Shown one piece after another: positions 56,502-64,000 of a stretch of DNA of 64,000 bases. The first letter of the stretch is position 1. Every line of letters begins with the position of its first letter. The stretch lies in assembly GCA_030248195.1 (NCBI GenBank), contig JASAND010019865.1:1-64000 (forward strand). The letters run 5' to 3'. Source of the stretch: Trissonchulus latispiculum. Lineage: Eukaryota; Nematoda; Enoplea; Enoplida; Ironidae. Under the pieces are notes generated by a model. It saw nothing but the letters and a program-made list of their open reading frames with translations, searched no databases and was not told the origin of the DNA. The position numbers and the translations under genes were made by a program.

Positions 56502-57690
56502 TTTCTGCGGACCACGCCAATGATCCTGAATTACGAGCTCATGTGGAAGATGTCATGCCAGCTTACAAGCAAATGCGATCAACATTGTACCGATCCTTCA
56601 ACGCTGTACGGGTCCTGAAACTTCACATGCCCAGTATTCTTGAAATTTCTGGTGAGTTAAAGACCTCTTATCAGGGCAGTACTGCGATCGTCCCTGAAGA
56701 TCCACATTTTAAAGAATTATTCTTAATTTGTGAAAAGAAATTCCCCCATTCCTAGTTTTCTGCAGAAGATCGAACTTGGAAACTCTCCACCTGCCCAGTC
56801 AGTGGGTGGCAGATAGGACATTTCACCTCCCGATTTTCTTTTATCCAGATCTACATCATCTATGGCTTTGTTAATGTGGAATGCTTATCTGCCGTTTATG
56901 CTCTTCCTCTCGGTCGGCACGAAGATACGTACTTTCAAATTTTTAAATTGATTCGAGACAGACTAATTCCAAACTTGGGCACCGTTGATATGGTAAGCAA
57001 TGGCTCTATTTTTGTTGACTTTGAACGTGCTACAACCAACGCTTTTCGAGCAGTTTTTGGAGGAATTCAAGTAAAAGGATGCCTTTTTCACTGCTTTCCC
57101 TCACTGCTCAAAGAAATGTCCAAAGCAACGGACTACTTTCGGCTTATGGACAAAACCCAGCGAATGGCTTTGATGCTTCTCAATTAGCTTCGGTAAAGCC
57201 ATGGATACGGAAGCTGGTGTCCTTGTCCCTATTGCGGCCACACCTCATTCTACCAGCACGGGAAAGAGTCTTGTCCTTCCCCCATGTAACTGGTAATGCC
57301 GTCGTGGATGCTAATTTAGGTAACCTTTCCTTTCCACATAATTTCAGCAAACTTGGTTAGTTCCGGACAAGATAGCCCTCTTCAATCACTGGAACAACAA
57401 TGGGTGCAGAATAACAAAACATGCTGAAGACAACAGCAACGGACGGCGCATTAAATTTAATCAGCCACATCCTCGACTTTCAGTATTTTTGGTCACGTTG
57501 AAAAAATTCATCATGCCACCTAGATCTGAAATTCGTGTAGCTCAACAACGGCTAATCCTACAACTGCCAGACATCCCAATTATTCCGGTAACGATGTTAA
57601 CATTAAGAACTCGAAATAGATCGTTTGGACAATCTTCAGCCGGACTTCTCCAATTATGCAGAATCTATTGATAATGAAATTATTTTATTC
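56502..57690 (+). pseudogene. Decayed MULE (Mutator-like) transposase
   Basis: Pieces in different plus-strand frames read in the order of a MULE transposase of the kind often found with FLYWCH domains. First an N-terminal piece (HANDPELRAHVEDVMPAYKQ), then VADRTFHLP (first acidic residue) and IYIIYGFVN. Next come the second-acidic-residue region FVDFERATTNAFRAVFGG with KGCLFHCFPSLLKEM, and a C-terminal tail near NHWNNNGC and VTLKKFIMPP. Stops and frameshifts interrupt it at about 56754, 56850 and 57187, so it is not functional. It is single here and lies between the GPCR and the ankyrin gene. It could be kin to the source of the fold-back elements with 8-9 bp duplications, but ends were not matched. 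Confidence 0.75.
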
Positions 57691-60679
57691 TTCGACTATG
57701 TTCAACATTTGATTAGATGTATATATGTTACCATTATTTCATTTCGTTATTTGTTTGCTATTCTGCCTTTCTATTTTTGCCAATTTGGTGTTTATCACTG
57801 TCGAAGTAACAAAATTCCCAATAAATTGAGCAAAGCGTAGGACTAGTTGTGAAGGAAGACATTAAGGTTGTAGTGTGAGACACTTCGGTTGTAAAGTGAG
57901 ACAGCCTGATTGTAATGTGCGACGACAATGCGTTGGAAAGTGAGACAAGAAAGATTGGAAAGCGATACATAATCTTTGAGGGAACCATATGTATCTTCTA
58001 ACCAAATAATTTGTCTGTAAATGAAGTTTATGTTTGTCCTGATTATGGTTAAAGTTGTGCAGCGCAAGTGCTGATAAATCCAACTGGCCATCCGAGAAGT
58101 AATTGTCGCAGGATCTGCCCCCATCCCTAATAAATAGTCTGCCTGACTGCCAGGGACCACTCCGGGGAACCAAATAGGTTACACATTATATAAACTAGAC
58201 TTGCCTAACTTAAAACTAAGCAATTAACCTTGCTTACAAAAACAACAAAACTGTTGGAATATAGTGCGTACACAGGCGTAAACCTTGACTGACAGTAAAC
58301 CCAGACAGACAAAGCACACACAAAAACAACACTGACAAACCTTACATTCCCGGGGGAAGAGACCCAAAGGGGAGAAAGTGTTTATCAGGCAAAAAACAAG
58401 CCGCTAAATAATTACATAAATGAAGATGGATAGACTAGATACACAACTAACTGATGTGTTGGGGAGGAGGTCTTAAATTAGGCGACCTTAGGAAACTCAA
58501 CCCCTCAACTAGAAGTTGATATGAGCTTACAACGCCACGAGTTTGACCACCCAACCAGTAGTTACTCAGCCAAAAACAACACCTTCCCGACCAACCAAAC
58601 AAAATAATGACACAACCAAGACAGCTAAGGCCGAAAAAGCGTTGGGCGTGCGACCGCTGCAAATGGCAATACGTAAATGAATATTCACATACTACCTCCA
58701 CAGAAGTGTAATGTGGGTAATAGCGACCCCGCTATCACCCCCTTCCAAGTCCATTTATAATTATAACTTTCGCTGTTTTCCCCTAAAGCTCCCCAAAAAT
58801 TCCCCCAAAGTCTGCCTAAATATTGTACTGCTATTGTTATTGGGAAGCCCGATAATTTAGTAGTATTTAATGCAAAAGCCCATTTCAAATAACTGGTAGT
58901 CATGGGTTAAACGGGCGGGGTCTGGGGGGGTCCAAGCCCCCCCCCAACCCGGACAAGGTACAAGCCCTATCGCCGTCGGAGACAAGGGGTAACGAAAAAA
59001 TGGCCAAGAGGTAAAGAAAAACAGCTGGAAAAATTAGTTTTTACAGTAAATTTCAAAAGATTTCCGGCTTCGCTGCTCGCATTTTAAAAATCATCCAAAA
59101 ACATTTATTTCTTTATTTTAGGAGTCTAAACATAGCACTATAGTTATTATGTAATGATTGTTGGCTTGACGAAGATAGACCCTCGCGCTCCCAACGCATA
59201 ACAACCCTTTGCTTTCGTAACCACGCCACCTTAGTCAGTTAGGAGTTTTCTTTGTTCGCGAAAAGTCGGTCGTCAACTTTTGGGGGCCCCACCTCTGGAG
59301 TTTCTCCACTTTGATTGTAAGTTCCTGTTTGTTTTCTTTTCTCAAACTTCATTGAACTTACCACTTCTAATTGCCTTCCTAACCTTTAATAAATTTCCTT
59401 TCAGTTTTTGTTTAACTCCTAACTCTCCTTCCCCCCCTTTTCTGCGGGGTTGTCCCCGTTGGGTCTGACTTCTCTAGTTAGCTCTCCTCCCCTGTTTTTG
59501 TTAGTTCTACTTCCTCTCCCCATTTATTGCTGATGTACCCTATTTATTTGTCAATTCCCTTGTAATCGTATTGTTATTTTACAGTCGGGTAGTTAGTCGT
59601 TTATAACTTGCCCCCATTCTGGGTATCCCAGGTGGTTTTCTTTGTTATTTCTTGCCTACTTTCTATAATTAATGTGCCCAATTGTCTCCCGTCCTGTTTA
59701 ATTAATTTTTATTAACTTTTATTTAACTTGTTGTCATCTTTTAGGTAGCTAGGTAGAATTCTGGGATTAGCACAGAATAATTTTAGAACTACATCTATCT
59801 ACATTCAAATTAAAGAGGAACCAAAAACTTTGTCTAGCATATTGCTAAAAGTTGTACATAATAGGGTCGCTGAAACACGACCCTTAAAAAGGTTTTCGTT
59901 AGCTAGTGCCTTGGCAGCAACTCGTCCACGAGGAAAATAATGAAAACTCTTGCTTACAAAATTCTGAGAAGAATGAGGTTCTTCAAAAATGAGTCAAAGC
60001 CATGAGAAATTTAGGCAATGGTGCATTGTTCTAGGCTCAGTTAAAAGCAAAACGATCTGAGAATTTTCGTTTCCCAGTCAAAGTTTGTTCAGTCTGGAGA
60101 ATGTCAGGTGAAAATAAAATGCCTTAAGTTTAGTACTGTCGAGTCCAAGTTGTGTATTTTTCCTGGAGGCTTTTTCTGACTTCGGCGTCGAATTGTGAGG
60201 GTCAGTTTTATAAAACCTGAAACTTGCAACTTGCATGCGTAACTTATATATAAGTAAGATGCTCCATAAAACTGCAAATGGAATTTTCGCATTTGCACTT
60301 TAACTGCAAGCTGTTGACAGGTTTACTTTTACGTTTACTTTTACACCAGGAGCCAATATTGGTTGCATGACTATGCCCAAATACTGAACTTGAAACTTGT
60401 TTTTCCGTTGCAAGTAGTTCAGTGAATTTGCTTCATTGAACAAATGCGTCAAAATTGTTGTCTGATTCTGATCTTTCTTTTTTGAATTTTCAAATCTTTT
60501 GACAAAATTCTGACAAGAAGTTGTTGGGGATATTACCTCATGAAGTTCAAGTAATTTGTGTCTATGTAACTTTATATGTATTCTTATCCACTTTAGGTAG
60601 GTTAATTTTTTTAATAATAAACTGTTTGGCAACTTGAATAACGTCCGCAAGTCAAAGAAAACAAGCTTATTTGCATGAA
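57691..60679. other. Intergenic, no gene seen
   Basis: A C/G-run patch near 58905-58985 (GGGGGGGTCCAAGCCCCCCC) and T/C-rich sequence at 59310-59640 resemble parts of other non-autonomous elements here, but no ends were delimited. Motif GTGAGAC recurs as a short diverged repeat at 57870-57960. Confidence 0.4.
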
Positions 60680-61165
60680 TGGGTTGCCGCTGTCATTTTT
60701 CCTCTTATAAACAAGATATTTTCCGTGTCCAGTACCAGGAAATCCGTAAATTTTCCGGGAATTTCGATATCAGCTTCGAAATCAGCGTGATCGAATTACC
60801 CTATGACCAACATTTGAGAGAAATCGCAGACAAAAATTTTTTGGTCCAAAATCCGGGTTTTCGGGAATTCACGGATTTTCAGTTTTTCAGCCATAACTGT
60901 CGCTAGGCGCATTTCCGGAAAATGTCGCAAGAAGGAAAGTTGTTCAGCTCAAAGAGCGCTTTCATTTGAGCACCATATCGACCACTTTCGGAAAAAATTT
61001 TCGAAATCCTAAATTTTCCGGGGCGAATATATCGAAATCCGTACATTTTCCGGAATTTCGATTTCAGCTTCGAAATCAGCGTGGTCGAATTACCCTATAA
61101 CCAACTTTTGAGCAAAATCGGAGACAAAAAATTTTTACGTTTCCCTTGGTCCCCCCTTACCATTC
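60680..61165 (+). repeat. Diverged duplicate with the satellite core
   Basis: A segment of about 100 bp (GAAATCCGTAAATTTTCCGG, then AGCTTCGAAATCAGCGTG) occurs at 60739 and again at 61033, spacing 294 bp. Between them is GCGCTTTCATTTGAGCACCA followed by CGACCACTTTCGG, the core seen in the 147-bp and 149-bp satellites. The end (CCCTTGGTCCCCCCTTA) matches part of the fold-back element at 17379. Two units of an old tandem repeat. Confidence 0.65.
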
Positions 61166-61455
61166 TAAAAAATTCCGGGAGTTCGACTTGACGATTTGAC
61201 CTTTTCGGCTTGGTAGAAACGATTTGTAGAAGGATTCAAAACAATACGACAACATTTAATTTACAACATTAATTTTATACATACACTATAAATATATATT
61301 TGTTCCAAACATAAAAAATAGAATTTCAGACGCTGATTCAAAGGTAGCTAGAAATCCGTATCGCGATCACCAGTGATATTTTAGAACCATTACACACCTA
61401 AAACAAGAAGTATTGAGTATATAGTTTGAATATATAAACATTTATATATGTTTAT

Positions 61456-61592
<137 letters not shown>

Positions 61593-61653
61593 CTTAAACG
61601 CAAGGCATACGGCTGAATATCCTAGAATGAATTATACTTAAAACTTTTGAGCA

Positions 61654-61659
61654 TTTATT
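61654..61659 (-). promoter_or_regulatory. Polyadenylation signal AATAAA for the ankyrin gene
   Basis: Minus-strand AATAAA (plus-strand TTTATT) about 190 bp past the stop codon, and before the AT microsatellite. Confidence 0.55.
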
Positions 61660-61850
61660 AACGTTCAAACTTAGATTCACGGCATCCATTAAAAAGAGAA
61701 AATGTTAAGCTACATGTTGACATAAGGAAGACTTCCTAACTCGACTAATAACGGTTCAAAGTTGATGTCTCCAAAAGGAATCACCGCACTAACAGAGAGT
61801 GACACACATTTTGAATTGCCCAGCACTCCACTCCAGGACATACCTATCTA

Positions 61851-63857
61851 TCAATACAGGGTCGTGGCACCGCACGGGACCACAGGGTACTGTCCCTCCG
61901 CGTTGACGCGGTTAGTGTCAGCGCCGCAGTCCACCAGCTTGAAGAACATTCGACGCCGCATCTCCTCCTCCTCCTCGCCGCGCGCGCGGAGCTGGGGTGA
62001 CGCTGACACGCCGGACATGAGCTTGATGGACTCTGAGCCCGTCTGACTCAGCGTGTGCAGCGGCGTGTTCCCGTCTGCGCTGGCAAGATTCACCAAATGC
62101 TTAATCTTATCCGCTGGCAAGTTGTCGCAAAAGATCTGAAAAAGCAAAAAATGATACATGACGTTACAGTAATAAACTGAAAACGTACAAGTATATACCA
62201 CAAATGTCAATAAAGGTAGGCGTGTTGCCGTTTCCTTTGAGAGGCTTCATTTTACTTCCAGCCATCAGCGTTCGGTTAAATTGTTCTAGTTATATAGTTT
62301 CAGCAGAAAGCAACTTTGAAATTGCAAATCAAATTTTCTAAGAGAACGTAGAATGACATTTATATACACGGCTTAAATTGTGCTGTTGCGTCTGGGAAAA
62401 ATCACTAAACTGATCCGTATTTCAGCAGTTACAGTTTTGTGAGGAAGAAATTGCCCCAACAATTACCTGTACTAAATCTGGATCCATTCGTTCTACCGCA
62501 TAATGAAATACTGTCTTCTGCATGTAGGTTGCTTCCTGAAACAAACAAAACAAGAGAATCAGATGTGAACGGTTGAAGTCAGGAACGAAAGATGACCTGA
62601 AATGAGTCTGAACGTAGCTCTAAACGTAATAGCATCTACCAAATTAACGGAAAGTGACGGAAACGAGATAACGACTGTGCCTGGTTGACACGTTATTTAG
62701 AAAGTGATGTACTGTATGGATTCGATCCTCAAATGAGGACCAAATTATTGGTAACATGTTTTACTGGTTCTCCTGGTTTTAATACTAAGAAATATAAATG
62801 GCAAGGATGAACTAATACTGGGAAAACTAACTGGAATTGTGGGATCTGCTCCGGCAGCCAAGAGAGCCCGAATGGTTGGTTTATTGTTGACCAAGCACTG
62901 ACTTTCTTCCTCAATCACTCCATGATATTTCACGGCGCACAACAGCGGGGTTAGACCTAGACGAAATAGAAGAAAAGAGCAATACCACAATTTACTTCAA
63001 GCAAAGTTATCATTTTTAACAGTTCTGAGCTTTTTGTGGATCAGAATTTAAAGTTCTGGCTTCTTGATAAAAATAAGTTATCATTTTTATCAAGATTTAT
63101 CAGTTATTGTTATTGAACTAACTTGAAATCAAGCTAATCATAGAAAAGTCGCGTTTATCTAATTTTCTTTTTGAAATCAAACAAAGACATATATACTGTA
63201 CATTTTAATTTTCAATTAACGAAACAACAAATTAAATTGAGTGTTAACCTTGCGAATTAGCCATATCCTTATCGGTTGTGGGACAGGCGGCCAGCCTAGC
63301 CACAACCTGTGCCATTCCGCGAGCCGCGGCGTAATGAAGCGGTCCGTCCCCGGTTCGATCCCGGGTCCGAATGTTGGGATTGGCCCCGCACTCCAGCAGA
63401 TAGGCCACAACATCGTCCAAGCGACGTTGAACCGCAACAAACAGTGGTGTCTGAAATGGATAATTCACAACCTTCGCATGTAAAATTAGTTCTTGCCGCC
63501 TCGAATTTAAATTCAAATTCAAGAATTTTTAATTCGAATTGCCTCCTCGAATTTTAAATTCAGATTCAAATTTAAGTTTCCAAGGTTTGTGCTGAGCTAT
63601 TATTTTGCTAATGTAGGCTGTGAAACATACTATAGTCTTGTGACTTGTACGAATGTTTTTGGTATCGGTGAAAGAAAGAACACGTCTGGAAATGCAATGA
63701 ATATTCTGCTTTTTATTGGCAAAAGTGTATTACCTCATTGTTACTGTTAGGTAAATCATAAGCTTTGGGACACAGTGGGCTTTCTTCTTTCATCATGTGC
63801 TCCACCAGTCCGTAAATCTTGCCCAAATCTTTGTGATATACAACCCGATGCAAAAAT
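61851..63857 (-). CDS. Ankyrin-repeat protein resembling atypical IkB (NFKBIZ/NFKBID-like), 3' part
   Basis: Five exons on the minus strand: 63734-63857, 63249-63450, 62832-62956, 62467-62535, 61851-62135, all joined in frame by GT-AG introns. The first exon listed begins in mid-codon, so more lies beyond the right edge. About 267 codons of ankyrin repeats are visible: FLHRVVYHKDLGKIYGLV; TPLFVAVQRRLDDVVAYLLE; GDGPLHYAAARGMAQVVARL; GLTPLLCAVKYHG with RALLAAGADP; KTVFHYAVERMDPDLVQIFC; NTPLHTLSQTG then MFFKLVDCGADTNRVN. The order, a long repeat before RALLAAGADP and the ending just after the last repeat resemble vertebrate IkB-zeta/delta, which modulate NF-kB dimers in the nucleus. The resemblance is from memory; a different ankyrin protein is possible. 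An acidic insert (EEEEE) interrupts the last repeat. Confidence 0.8.
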
Positions 63858-64000
63858 CTGAAATTAGAACAGACAAGCTGGAACTGACATAAACTGAGGC
63901 GATAACTACGCTGCGTGTGGAAAAGCCCCATGACAATGCTTCTTCCGAAAACGAAAGATATTACTTTGTATCGATTGCTTTGAATAGCACTATCAATCTA

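Overview
The window looks like nuclear DNA of an invertebrate animal. It has spliced genes with GT-AG introns of 0.1-6 kb, AATAAA signals shortly after stop codons, a tRNA-like gene, a tRNA-headed SINE, and a heavy load of short cut-and-paste DNA transposons. The genes are animal housekeeping and signalling genes (DNAJC21, PIGB, a neuropeptide-type GPCR, an IkB-like ankyrin protein). The species is not resolved; a spiralian such as a flatworm, mollusc or annelid is possible but this is inference. There are no bacterial, organellar or viral genes.

Layout: 1-7.3 kb is almost wholly repeats: a 149-bp satellite inside a larger element, a three-deep nest of hAT-like elements, a 147-bp satellite array and more G-rich hAT-like elements. 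7.35-15.4 kb (+) is a nine-exon DNAJC21/JJJ1 homologue with transposons in its introns. 16.9-18.0 kb is a TTAATCC-rich inverted-repeat element with a fold-back element inside it. 19.1-31.3 kb (+) is an eight-exon PIGB homologue (GPI mannosyltransferase 3). Its 6.2-kb third intron holds a 4.3-kb satellite-bearing composite element that splits an older TTAATCC element, plus a tRNA-like gene. 31.3-46 kb is intergenic with hAT, TTAATCC, fold-back and TA-flanked elements. 52.15-53.35 kb (+) is an intronless class A GPCR, most like neuropeptide F/Y receptors. 56.5-57.7 kb is a decayed MULE transposase. 61.85-63.86 kb (-) is the 3' part of an ankyrin-repeat gene resembling atypical IkB proteins, running off the right edge.

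The genes have no evident joint function and each appears to be its own transcription unit. The most unusual content is mobile DNA. Many insertions can be delimited to the base by target-site duplications (TSDs). One family is not recognised: it carries satellite arrays and ends in a perfect hairpin whose stem sequence differs between copies while the pairing is kept. Exon boundaries were read by eye from splice sites, reading frame and family resemblance, with no transcript data.
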